Assembly: GCA_936450465.1 (NCBI GenBank)
Contig: OW388300.1
Span: forward strand, 52,839,535-52,903,534
From: Gibbula magus
Lineage: Eukaryota; Mollusca; Gastropoda; Trochida; Trochidae
DNA: 64,000 bases
Direction of reading: 5' to 3'
Shown here: positions 37,901 through 49,900 of the stretch, in pieces
Numbering within the stretch: the first letter of the stretch is position 1
Layout: each line of letters begins with the position of its first letter
Made by a program: the position numbers and the translations under genes
Notes under the pieces: generated by a model
Told to the model about the DNA's origin: nothing
What the model saw: only the letters and a program-made list of their open reading frames with translations
Database searches by the model: none

Positions 37901-40900
37901 GTTGTGCACTTTGAGCAATTACTTCAGGGCAATAGTTGTGCACTTTGAGCAATTACTTCAGGGCAATAGTTGTGCACTTTGAGCAATTACTTCAGGGCAA
38001 TAGTTGTGCACTTTGAGCAATTACTTCAGGGCAATAGTTGTGCACTTTGAGCAATTACTTCAGGGCAATAGTTGTGCACTTTGAGCAATTACTTCAGGGC
38101 AATAGTTGTGCACTTTGAGCAATTACTTCAGGGCAATAGTTGTGCACTTTGAGCAATTACTTCAGGGCAATAGTTGTGCACTTTGAGCAATTACTTCAGG
38201 GCAATAGTTGTGCACTTTGAGCAATTACTTCAGGGCAATAGTTGTGCACTTTGAGCAATTACTTCAGGGCAATAGTTGTGCACTTTGAGCAATTACTTCA
38301 GGGCGATAGTTGTGCACTTTGAGTAATTACTTCAGGGCAATAGTTGTGCACTTTGAGCAATTACCTCAGGGCAATAGTTGTGCACTTTGAGCAATTACTT
38401 CAGGGCAATAGTTGTGCACTTTGAGCAATTATTTCAGGGCAATAGTTGTGCACTTTGAGCAATTACTTCAGGGCGATAGTTGTGCACTTTGAGCAATTAC
38501 TTCAGGGCAATAGTTGTGTACTTTGAGCAATTACCTCAGGGCGATAGTTGTGCACTTTGAGCAATTACTCCAGGGCAATAGTTGTGCACTTTGAGCAATT
38601 ACTTCAGGGCGATAGTTGTGCACTTTGAGTAATTACTTCAGGGCAATAGTTGTGCACTTTGAGCAATTACCTCAGGGCAAAAGTTGTGCACTTTGAGCAA
38701 TTACTTCAGGGCAATAGTTGTGCACTTTGAGCAATTACCTCAGGGCAATAGTTGTGCACTTTGAGCAATTACTTCAGGGCAATAGTTGTGCACTTTGAGC
38801 AATTACTTCAGGGCAATAGTTGTGCACTTTGAGCAATTACTTCAGGGCAATAGTTGTGCACTTTGAGCAATTACTTCAGGGCAATAGTTGTGCACTTTGA
38901 GCAATTACTTCAGGGCGATAGTTGTGCACTTTGAGCAATTACTTCAGGGCGATAGTTGTGCACTTTGAGCAATTACTTCAGGGCAATAGTTGTGCACTTT
39001 GAGCAATTACTTCAGGTCAATAGTTGTGCACTTTGAGCAATTACTTCAGGGCAATAGTTGTGCACTTTGAGCAATTACTTCAGGGCGATAGTTGTGCACT
39101 TTGAGCAATTACTTCAGGGCAATAGTTGTGCACTTTGAGCAATTACTTCAGGGCAATAGTTGTGCACTTTGAGCAATTACTTCAGGGCAATAGTTGTGCA
39201 CTTTGAGCAATTACTTCATGGCAATAGTTGTGCACTTTGAGCAATTACTTCAGGGCAATAGTTGTGCACTTTGAGCAATTACTTCAGGGCAATAGTTGTG
39301 CACTTTGAGCAATTACTTCAGGGCAATAGTTGTGCACTTTGAGTAATTACTTCAGGGCGATTTTTGTGCACTTTGAGCATGCTCATGCATGGATAGTGCT
39401 ATACAAATTGAACAATATCTTTTATTATAAAATTATTTATTGCCCTGTTTATCTGCAGGTTGAACCGAGGATACGGACCTGCCTCCTACTACATGACGAT
39501 ATTCACCACTCCCATTCTTGTCATTCTTGCCAAGTAAGCAAATATCTTTGCTTGTTTGGAGCATATTCTTTAAACATAGAAGTCAAGGCTGATTCCTTGA
39601 TGTGCCTTTTAGGGTTATTCTTACATATGGATTTTTATCTCATGAAGCCTGAAGGGCCAGATGGGCTTATGGCATAAGCTTTGTTCCTTGAACTTTTGAC
39701 AATTTTGACTTCTTCTCCATTCCAATTCTCAATCTAGTGACTTGAGAGCAAATGTATGAGTGTCAGTTGCAACTTTATTAGTCCATTTAGGAACACGCCT
39801 GTTTTAGAAATAAGAAAAACAGACAGTCTTCTGTGGACTTACTTTTATCAATGCAAAATATTATGAATTTGTTGACTGGCAACCTATAATATATGAAACA
39901 TGGATAATACCCTTAAATTTATGTGTTGATCCTCAATCTTGTATTATAAATCTGACTGATGAGCTACTGAGCCAAAAACGCGCTCTCTCTCTCTATACAT
40001 GTGATATAATAATTCATTATGCTGATAATGAGAGAAATATGTTTTCTTGCAGGAATATTGCATTTTTCTCTGGGTCTGTGCTAGCAGTGCTTGCTCTGTT
40101 GACAGTTGTTGATGAGGATGTTCTCAGTGTGGAGCATGTCCTCACTATCATGACCATAGCAGGTACCTCAACGTCTTCATACTTCTCCGATCTCCTTCCT
40201 TTACCTTGTCTATCTTCTCCCTATTTCTCTTTCTTGCTGTGTAGGGGGCAGGATAGCACAGTGGTTAGTGTGTTCGGCTTTGGCTCAAGAGGTCTGTGGT
40301 TCGAATCCCGCCAGGGGCACGGCAACTTTGCCTGCAGTAGAGAACTGTTCTACACAGTATAGTTTGGGTGCAATGCTACACTGATTCTTTTTCAGAAGGG
40401 ATCCTCCTTGGGGTACATATAGCATAAAAATCCTTATTTTTAACTTGATGACAGATTGTAACTTAATTTTTATAAATAACAGTAAAAATAAGTTCAAAAA
40501 ACACAAAATAAGTGTTTTCCGAACGTGTGACCACCCTGTGTAGAGCCCCATCCCGGTGCAAACCAAGGGACGTAACTCTAATCTCACCACTTATCAATCT
40601 GTCATTGACCAGACAAGACGTGTTTTTTGTTTGAGAGACCTTTTGACTTGAGTTCGCTATTTCTGACGAAAATGGACAAGACTAAGAATACTGTATGTGT
40701 GGTAACCCCTTTTTATTCGTAGAGGCGAATGTTTAGGTTACTTATATGGTTTTTGTCGCGTTGTAACTTCGTTTTTCAATTCGCACGTGCTTCGAATTGA
40801 ACGAGTAATGGCGGATGGAAAACGCTCAAAATGGCGGATCTCAAACAAAATGCAATGTGTTAGTACTTTGCTATTCTTGTATTGAGATTTGTTTGTTTTG

Positions 40901-43900
40901 AAGGTTCTTTATCGTGCTTCGCATTGTAGGGCAGCACTTTACTGACGAGGATTTCTCCCTGTTTGAATTTTTCATTCTCTTGGTCATCGTCTCAGTCGGC
41001 AAGATGTACTAGGTATATTCATGTTTTATTTCTTTCAGTTGCTTACTATTTATTACTTGCCTAGTGCTTAGTTATTATAGTATCGCCTCTGCGTTTTGTT
41101 TGTATGATGCACTTTTATGAAACATAAACATTGCACTTACACACATGCATTCCCCTAACATTCTGTGTTTGACTTGCAGTCATTCACTGAATGTACGGGG
41201 TGTAAGGCCCGGTTGCCCCCGGCCGACAAGCACGATCGTTGTTTGGTTTGCCTCGTAGAGGATGAGCATGACGACCAGGCCTGCGATTTGTGTCTCAACT
41301 TCACGCCTAGAGCCAAGAAGGAAAGGGGTATGGATACCCTGTTCTACAGGAACCTCCAGAAGGCGGGCCAGGAACTTAAGGGTTCGATCCCTCCCTCTAA
41401 AGAAAAGAGGAAGGGTGGTAAGGGCAAGGGTAAAGGTAAAAAAAGGGTGAGTTCCTCTCCTATCCCCTCTTCGTCATCAGAGGAGGTGGATATGGAGGTG
41501 GGATCACCTGCTGTGGGGGATACATCACGCCCCCCAGTTCTTTCACCACAAACTCACACACCTGTTCGCACTTCTACTAAAACTAATCCTAATTTGGATG
41601 CAGAGACTATCTCAGCTCTCATCCAGGGGCAAATGACGGGGATAGTGGGGACGATGATGGCGCAGCTCCGTAAGGAGTTGTCTGTCGTCGCCCTGCCTGA
41701 ACCTGATGCTCCAGGGTCGGCCGGCACTAGTGTTGGTAAAGACTCCGGGACCGTTACTGAACCGGGCGCAGGCCCCGGCAAGGTAGCGGTACCCGACGAA
41801 GGCATCCGCGAGACTGCTCCGGCTCTGCCTCGTACTCAGGTAAACAAAGCCCCCTCGTCGGTGCAAGGCACTCCGGTACCGAGCACGTCGAGGGGCACCG
41901 GTAACCCCAAGGGTAAGGGCGCCGGCGCTTCGGCGTCGGTGCAGTCGCTGCCTCGTGGGCCGGCTCCGGTTGGGGAACGAGCACCGGTGGGTGGCACCGG
42001 GTTTCGCATCCCTCTCAAACGGGCTGTCCGTGATTGGTCTCTAGACACCGCGTCGCTATTGAGTGGCTCCGGTGACGGGGATCGGTCAGAGGATGGCTCC
42101 GATTTGTCCGAGGAGGATGAGGAATCCGGTCGTTCAGTATCGCTCGCTGAGCTTCTGAGGGAGACGCGGGATCGCATAGCGATCGCTATCCCTCAGACGC
42201 TTGTTCCCGTCCCGGAGCAGGTCACCGAGGAATTCCGTCTTCCGGGGGAGGCTTTCGCTCTCAGCAAGCCTCCGGCGACAAGGCTCCGCATAATTGATAG
42301 CTTGTTGGTTTAGGCGATCAATCCTCTCCTATCTGGTTCCTGTACGAAGGCTGATCTGCCTGAACTAAATAAGAGGTACCAGTTGGGGGAGGAGGGTCTC
42401 TTCGATCTTCCGGTTATCGACGAATGCGTCCTAACTTCTGTCACCCTGTCTAGCGCTCAGGCGCAGCCTTCTCTAGGCAAGCAGGGCCGGCGACTGCCTC
42501 CATTTCCGGTGCAAGCTGCCATGTTCAAGGCCGAGTTCCGTGCCCATGAGGACACGTTCAGGAACGGAGCCCAACAACTTAAGGTGGCGGTGCACGGGGC
42601 CTACCTTGCTGCTATGCAGGCTAAGGACCAGGCAGAGATGCAGGAACTGGGCACTAAGGTGACCACGTTCCAGAAGCAGCTGGCAGAAGTTTCTAGCTAT
42701 CTGGCCCGGGACTCAATTCGGAGTGCCGCGAGCCAGATAATGGGCGCAGTTATGGGGATGCGCCGGCTGTGGCTGTCGACGTCGAAGTACTCACAGTCCA
42801 CACGCCTCACACTGCAGAACCTGCCTTTCAGGTTGGGGTCCATCCTCTTCCCTGGATCGCAGGCTGTAGTTAAGGAAGCCGCCGAGCAAAAGGTTGCCTT
42901 CGAGGACTCTAAGGTGCTCCTCGAGGACCCTGCTCCGCAAGAAAAGCGAGCGCGGCCTTCCCCCCTTGATGGTGCGAGCCAGGGGGGGGTGCGAGCCAGG
43001 CTTCTTGGAACGCTCCTATGGGTAACAAGAAGAAGTACAAGGGGAAGGGAAAGAAAGGGCACTTCCGTGGGGGCCAAAAGGGCTAGCGGAATTTTCGGAA
43101 CCGAGGCAAGCAAAACAAGCAAACCTAGGTTCTCCGAAGCCCGTGTCACCACCCAAAAGTCCAGCAGCTCGAATGCTGCCGGAGACGGGGGTACACTGTC
43201 TTTCCAGAGATCTTCCAGTGGGGGGCAGACTATCTCACTTCGTCTCAGAATGGGAGAAAGTCACCTCGAATACCTGGGTCCTGTCCACACTCAGGGAGGG
43301 CCACTTACCACTTTGGAAGTACGACCCACCGACTTTCTTCGGGATACGGCACACGAAGGTGCCCGAGTTGCCCGAGAAGGCGGAAGTCCTTCGTGCCGAG
43401 GTGCAGGCTTTGCTAGACAAAGCAGCCATCGAGGTGGTACCACAGGGTCAGGAATTGAGCGGTTACTGTTCAACCTACTTCCTGGTACCCAAGAAGGACG
43501 GAGGGTTCAGACCTATCCTCAATTTGAAGTATCTCAATCGCAGTCTTCAGGTTCCAACGTTCAAGATGGAAACCCTGAGGACGGTGATAGCATCAGTAGA
43601 GAGGGGGGATTGGCTGTCGTCAATAGACCTCAAGGATGCTTATCTGCATGTTCCAATGCACCCCGACTTCAAGGAGTTTCTTCGGTTCTCCTTCGACGGG
43701 ACGTGCTACCAGTTCCGGGTGTTACCCTTCGGCATTTCGACTGCTCCGAGGGTATTCACCAAGCTGATGTTGGTACCGGCACAGGCCGCCAGGTCGCAGG
43801 GCAGGTGTTGTCACCCGTACCTAGACGACTGGCTGATCAGAGCCTTGTCTCAAGAACTAAATCAGGAGGCCACCCAGCAGGTGTTAGACATCTTGCTCAA

Positions 43901-46900
43901 GCTGGGTTGGATCATCAACCTGAAGAAGTCAGACATCGCCCCCAGGCAGGACCTGGTCTTTCTGGGCGCAAGGTTCGATACGGCCTCCGGTTCTGTATCC
44001 CTGGCCCCGGACAGGGTGTCCAGGGTGATCGGGGCAGTCCACTTGTTCCTTCAGTCGCCCACCCACACAGCCAGGACTTGGCTGCAGTTGTTGGGTCATA
44101 TGGCGGCGACAGTGGACGTGGTTTGGAGAGCCCCCTGTAGAATGAGACCTGTTCAGCAAGCGCTGGCACGAATGTGGTCACACTCGGACAGCTTCGAGAA
44201 GGTTCTGACCACACCGGGTTGGGTGCTAGAGCACCTTCGGTGGTGGGTCTCCGAAAGCAACCTTCTCAAGGGTCTATCGTTAGAGCCTCCAAAGCCTTCG
44301 GTCATAGTCCAGACAGACGCTTCCCTATCAGGCTGGGGGGGAGTCCTGGACGACCAGACAGCCTCGGGCCTTTGGTCGCAGGAGGAGTCGAAATTGCGCA
44401 TCAACGTGCTGGAGCTCAGAGCAGTTCGACGTGTGTTCGAGTGCTTCAAGGAGCGGATCAGGGGGCTTGTCGTGCGTCTAGAAATGGACAACCAGACAGC
44501 CCTATCCTACATTCTGAAACAGTGTCTCCATCTCTCCTTCAGGAGTCGTGGCAGTTCCTACTGTGGTGCGACCAGTTCAGCATTCAGGTGGTTCCTGTTT
44601 ATCTCCCGGGAGTGGACAACGTCCGTGCGGACGCCTTGTCTCGGCGCATCCTAACACCTCACGAGTGGATGCTCGACCGGGGGATATTCGGAACTATCTC
44701 CCTGTTGTTCGGGTCGTTCCAGGTGGATCTGTTTGCGTCAGGGATGACGAATCAGATACCTGTGTTCTGCTCAAGAATACCAGATCCAAGGGCTCTAGCC
44801 AGAGACGCCTTCGTGATCGACTGGTCGGACAGAGTACTGTGGGCGTTCCCTCGGGTACCTCTGATCCCCAGGGTTCTTTCTCAGTTGATCAATCAACCAG
44901 CTCGCCTCCTAGTGCTTGTGGCGCCACTTTGGACGGCTCAGAGCTGGTTCCCGTCCGTTCTCAGGTTTCTCGTGCAGCCTCCTGTACTGTTACCCTCGAG
45001 ACGAGACATACTATTTCAGGAAGGGGCACCACACCCGAATCCCAGGATTCAGTGGGTGGCTTGGCCACTGTCCAGAATCGCCTCCAGGAGAGCGGTATTC
45101 CTGCACGAGTTGCAGACACAATACTGGCTTCGAGGAGGGATTCGACAAACCTTCAATATGAAGATCGATGGGCCTGTTATGCGCGCTGGTGTGGCGATAG
45201 AGGGCTTCTCGATCCCTTTTCTACAGATCTAGTCACTGTTTTGGAGTTCCTCCAGTCCAGGTTAGATGCTGGTTTAGCCGCATCGACCGTCAGGGGATAC
45301 TCTACGGCTATTTCTGCTTTCCACATACCGGTGGACGGTGCTCTTTTGGGATCGCATCCACTGGTACAGCGTTTCCTAGCAGGTGTGGACAGAATACGTC
45401 CGGTTGTCCGGCGTATCAGCCCTACCTGGGACCTTTCTATTGTTTTAGATTGGCTCTCAGGTCCGGGGTTCAGAGATTTGAATTCACTGTCACTACAGCT
45501 TTTGACGTGGAAGACCGCCTTTTTGGTGGCTCTGGCGTCGGGCAGGCGGGTAGGCGATATTCATGCGATGTCTGCTGATCCTGAACTGACTGTCTTTCAT
45601 AGAGACAGGGTCAGTATCAGGCTGCCCGACAGCTATCGTCCCAAGGTCGACCACTCGTTCCATGTGACGGCTCCTATCGAACTGCCGACTCTTATGCAGC
45701 CGGCCTCTTCGGGGTCCACTGGGAACCAGGCGCACATTTTGGATGTGTGCAAGGTTCTTAAGATATATATCAAACGTACCAGGGCTATCCGTAAAGATCA
45801 GCAACTTTTCTGTTGTTATGGAGGTAGCAAGCCTTTTTTGCCGGCATCGAAGCAGTCAATATCCAGGTGGATAATGTCTGCAATTGTCATGGGCTACGTT
45901 CACAAGGGCTTAGAAGCCCCAGGTCAGTTGAAAGCTCACTCGGTTAGAGCGGTTGCGACGTCTAAGGCGTTCGCTGCGGCTCTGCCCATCGAGGAGATCT
46001 GCTCCGCCGCTATCTGGAGCCGGCCGAGCACGTTCATTCGACATTACCAACTAGACAGGCACTCTAGGGAGCGCGCTCGGTTTGGTCAGTTGGTTCTCTC
46101 CGGTGGGCAGAGTTGAAACTCTCTAGCTGATTGAGCTTTCGAGTTACTTGTTGTTGTTACAAGTTATGTTCAGTTTGGTTCAGTTCAGTTGCTGTTTGAA
46201 AGCTAACTAACTAACAATTGTTCATTTTTAATAACCAGTTATGTCACTGTTTTGGGCATTTTTTATCCCTTACAGCAGGTGTCCCTAGGTCACTGCCTTG
46301 TTTGGGAAGTACTTCCTCCTATTATTCCCCAATAGTCTTTTTGGAAAAGAAGAAGGGGGGGGGGGGGGGGGGGGGATTTGGCCTGGATAACGGTAAATTA
46401 GGCTGGTTAGCCAATTTGGTTAGTCCCCAAGGGATCACCCATCCTCAGCCCTCGGCGCGGGAGGTCACGTGATCTGGTAAGTGTGACACCTTTCTTGGAT
46501 TGAGTAGAGCACTTTTAAGGGGTATTTAGTGTACAGACAGAATCCACATCCTAAGTCTTCTTTGGGAGTCTGCCTTATGCTATATGTACCCCAAGGAGGA
46601 TCCCTTCTGAAAAAGAATCGAACCAACCTGCAGAGGTTGCAGATTCTTTGAAGGGATCCTCCTTGGGGTACGGCCACCCACCTCCCCTTATTCTGTCTGA
46701 CTGGGTTAGATTGATAAGTGGTGAGATTAGAGTTACGTCCCTTGGTTTGCACCGGGATGGGGCTCTACACAGGGTGGTCACACGTTCGGAAAACACTTAT
46801 TTTGTGTTTTTTGAACTTATTTTTACTGTTATTTATAAAAATTAAGTTACAATCTGTCATCAAGTTAAAAATAAGGATTTTTATGCTATATGTACCCCAA

Positions 46901-49900
46901 GGAGGATCCCTTCAAAGAATCTGCAACCTCTGCAGGTTGGTTCGAATTTCAGCATAGTACCACCCATGGTTCGCTGGTTCCAGCACTTGCTTGCAGGTTT
47001 CACCGCAATACACAGTCACATGGTGTTGCAGCCTTTCTAGCTGCCATGATACAAGTAAAAGTAGCGTTGAACGCCAACTCGCCTTACCTCTTGCTGTGTT
47101 ATCCAGTTTGTCTCCCCTCCTTCACATCTATTGTTATTTTAAGATTTTAAAATTTCATTACCCATCTGCCAAAAATAAGGATGTGGCAGTGTACAATTTA
47201 AAGAGGTGGACCCCTTTAATGGCTATAATCAAATGTATAATGCAAAACTGTTTGTCTTATCCTATCAGCTTTAAAACAAGCCCTAAAGGCCCGGCTGTTT
47301 CCTGCCCATCTTTTCTTCTATTGGTCTCCCCTCCTCCCAGTCATTTCTCGCTCTCCTCTTTGAAATCCTTTTACTCTAGTTGAAATATAATAATTTTGCA
47401 ATATCTGTATTGCAGGTCTTATTGTGACAGTGTGCAGTGGACTTATCCCTGACGAAGTAAGAACAAAACCTTTTTTTTTACGATTGTATATATTATAACA
47501 CAAAATACGCTCCATTGTCAGAAGAGATTTAAAATGTTTTTTCACTTATAATGGGAGTGGTGACCTATTGCTCAACGTTCTGTTCCTGTCTGATTGAGAG
47601 GCGACGTCCCCACCTTTGTAGAAATGAGCTTCATTTGTCCGTCATGCATTGAAGCATGCTTCTCATTGAGCGGGATATTGAAATGGGCTCTGTCCATCTG
47701 GAGCAACACTCATAAACCATAAGACATAACTCGATGAAACTTGGTATAAGGAACAATCATCATGTGTAGTTGTGTCTTTTGGTCATTTCAAATTCTTCAC
47801 ATTTGTATTCTTCGCTGTTTCCAAGGAAACATAAATTGAATATTCGTTTCTGGAGCAGAATGTTGTGCATATCTATGTCTAATATATAACAGGTATCAGG
47901 CATGTGGATGTGCCATGGAAACAAAAACTTTCTTTTCGCTAATCTGGATAATTTCAACATATAAGTTTTCAATCTTAAATGATATGACATCTAATCCATG
48001 AGGAACTTCAGAAAAGTTCTCTCCTGGCAAACATCATTCAAAGAAAGAGATTATATTAGTAGACAGTTAAAGTACAAATGAGATGCTTGTTGCAGCATGC
48101 AGTGTACTCCCCGGAGCGCCTCATGAAGAACGTGCTGGCCCACATCCACTACATGCCCAGTCACTGGAACGGTAATGCACACACCTACAAGGTTCGAGAT
48201 GAATTCGCACTACTTTTCCAGTATAAAGCTGTAAGTAACAATTAGTTTTCATTCATTCATAGGGAAAATATCATAAATGGTAGTGTCTTTATGTATGTTT
48301 CGGAGTCCAATTGGAATGTCTTAAGAACTGAAAGGCCTGATAGGAATATGGCATGGTGTCTGGCATCTGGCATCTGGCATCTGGCCATCTTGCATCCAAA
48401 AAAGGATATTCTGAAATAAATTCATCCCTTCCTTCTATTAGAGTTATGGCCCTTGACTTAGAGCGCTCGGCTTTCCTAAATCTGACTGACAGTACCTGTG
48501 TTGTGAAATCAACTCCTCTCACAGTTTTTTATCAATCTTTCTGAAACTTTTACACATGCTTTGGATATTCATCGGTGATAGGCATGTGGAATGAATCAGA
48601 GTAATATTAGTAATAGACTTAGAGCGCTTGACTTTCCTATTTTAAAGACTGTGAGTTAAACTTTAACCCAGTTTGGTTCCAACTTTTTAACTATGTATTA
48701 CTTGAGGAAATATTTAGACCTTCACCCTTAGGTAGTAAATCATTCACATCCTGGTTTGAGTCCAGGAGTTAATGGTTGTATGTGTTTATAACTGTGTTGC
48801 AGATGTACTTGATAGAAGAGCTGCTCAGCCCTATAGTGACACCCTTCATTCTCTGCTTCTGTCTCCGCAAGAAAACACTTGAGATTGTCGACTTTTTCCG
48901 CAACTTCACCGTTGAAGTTGTTGGGGTTGGTGATGTCTGCTCTTTTGCACAAATGGATATTCGGAAACACGGAAACCCCAAAGTGAGATATTTGTTAATT
49001 CTAAAATCTGTACTTAGTATTGACAATTTGTTACTCTGAGAAACAATTTGTAGCCCATTTGGTCTTTCGTGTTAAGACACGGACATGTCATTCATCTGTC
49101 TGTCTGTCCATCCATCCGTAAGCTGTTCACATTTTTAACTCTTTTTCAAGAAAAAATTTCTCTAGAAAGTTTAAATCATGTTTACAAACTCCTTGTCCAA
49201 TGAAAATTGTAAATTGTAATTATTGTGATTTAGTGGAGGCTGAAACTAAATACCTAGTGGAAACTTTCAACCGTTACCTGTCTAATCTGGCATCAACTTT
49301 TTGTTCTTTTGTTCCGACATTTTACTACAGTAATTTGATTATTCAAAACCTGCAGAATCAAAAGCCCTAGAAAGCTGAAGTCTTATACCGACAGTTTACA
49401 TATTTCAGTGGGTGGCAGAAACAGAGACAGAAGCCGACAAACACCAACAGGCAGAGGGAGGCAAGACAGAGCTGAGTCTTATGCACTTTCATGTAAGTAC
49501 TTTTCAGCACAGACTGTGAAAGACAGAACTGAGTCTTATGCACTTTTCAGCACAGACTGTGAAAGACAGAGCTGAGTCTTATGCACTTTTAAGCACAGAC
49601 TGTGAAAGACAGAGCTGAGTCTTATGCACTTTTCAGCACAGACTGTGAAAGACAGAACTGAGTCTTATGCACTTTTCAGCACAGACTGTGAAAGACAGAG
49701 CTGAGTCTTATGCACTTTCATGTAAGTACTTTTCAGCACAGACTGTGAAAGACAGAACAGAGTCTTATGCACTTCCATGTAAGTACTTTTCAGCACAGAC
49801 TGTTAAAGACAGAGCTGAGTCTTATGCATTTCCAGTACAGTTGTCCAATAAATAAATATACCTAGTACCAAGAAACTTTCTAGTGGATAACTTTTGTAGT

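Larger units (their letters stand above)
40385..46943 (+). mobile_element. DIRS-type tyrosine-recombinase retrotransposon, nearly complete, 6.56 kb
   Basis: Terminal inverted repeats of about 216 bp (40385-40600 and 46709-46943), an internal complementary region (about 46575-46671), a Gag-like frame, a reverse transcriptase-RNase H frame and a tyrosine recombinase frame, all on the + strand. The right end has about 25 extra bases (..CTCTGCAGGTTGGTTC). The internal region joins the complement of the left end (CTTCTGAAAAAGAATC) directly to that of the right end (GAACCAACCTGCAGAGG), the classic circle-junction arrangement of DIRS elements. It has no target duplication, as expected for recombinase-based insertion. 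GC content is clearly higher than the surrounding DNA. It sits in SINE S1 inside an ATG9 intron, in the same direction as the gene. Gag has an in-frame TAG and a frameshift, and Pol has a frameshift, so this copy is probably inactive. Confidence 0.93.

Noticed and set aside
37302..39379. CRISPR-like array
   Set aside because: Continuous 34-bp tandem repeat with no unique spacers, in an animal intron.
42383..44140. 585-residue frame treated as one DIRS protein
   Set aside because: Its first third is Gag; beyond about 42990 it runs out of frame under the reverse transcriptase and its composition loses any family similarity.
41554..44491. Several 80-150 residue minus-strand frames in the DIRS element
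   Set aside because: GC-rich shadows opposite Gag and Pol; no matching family text.
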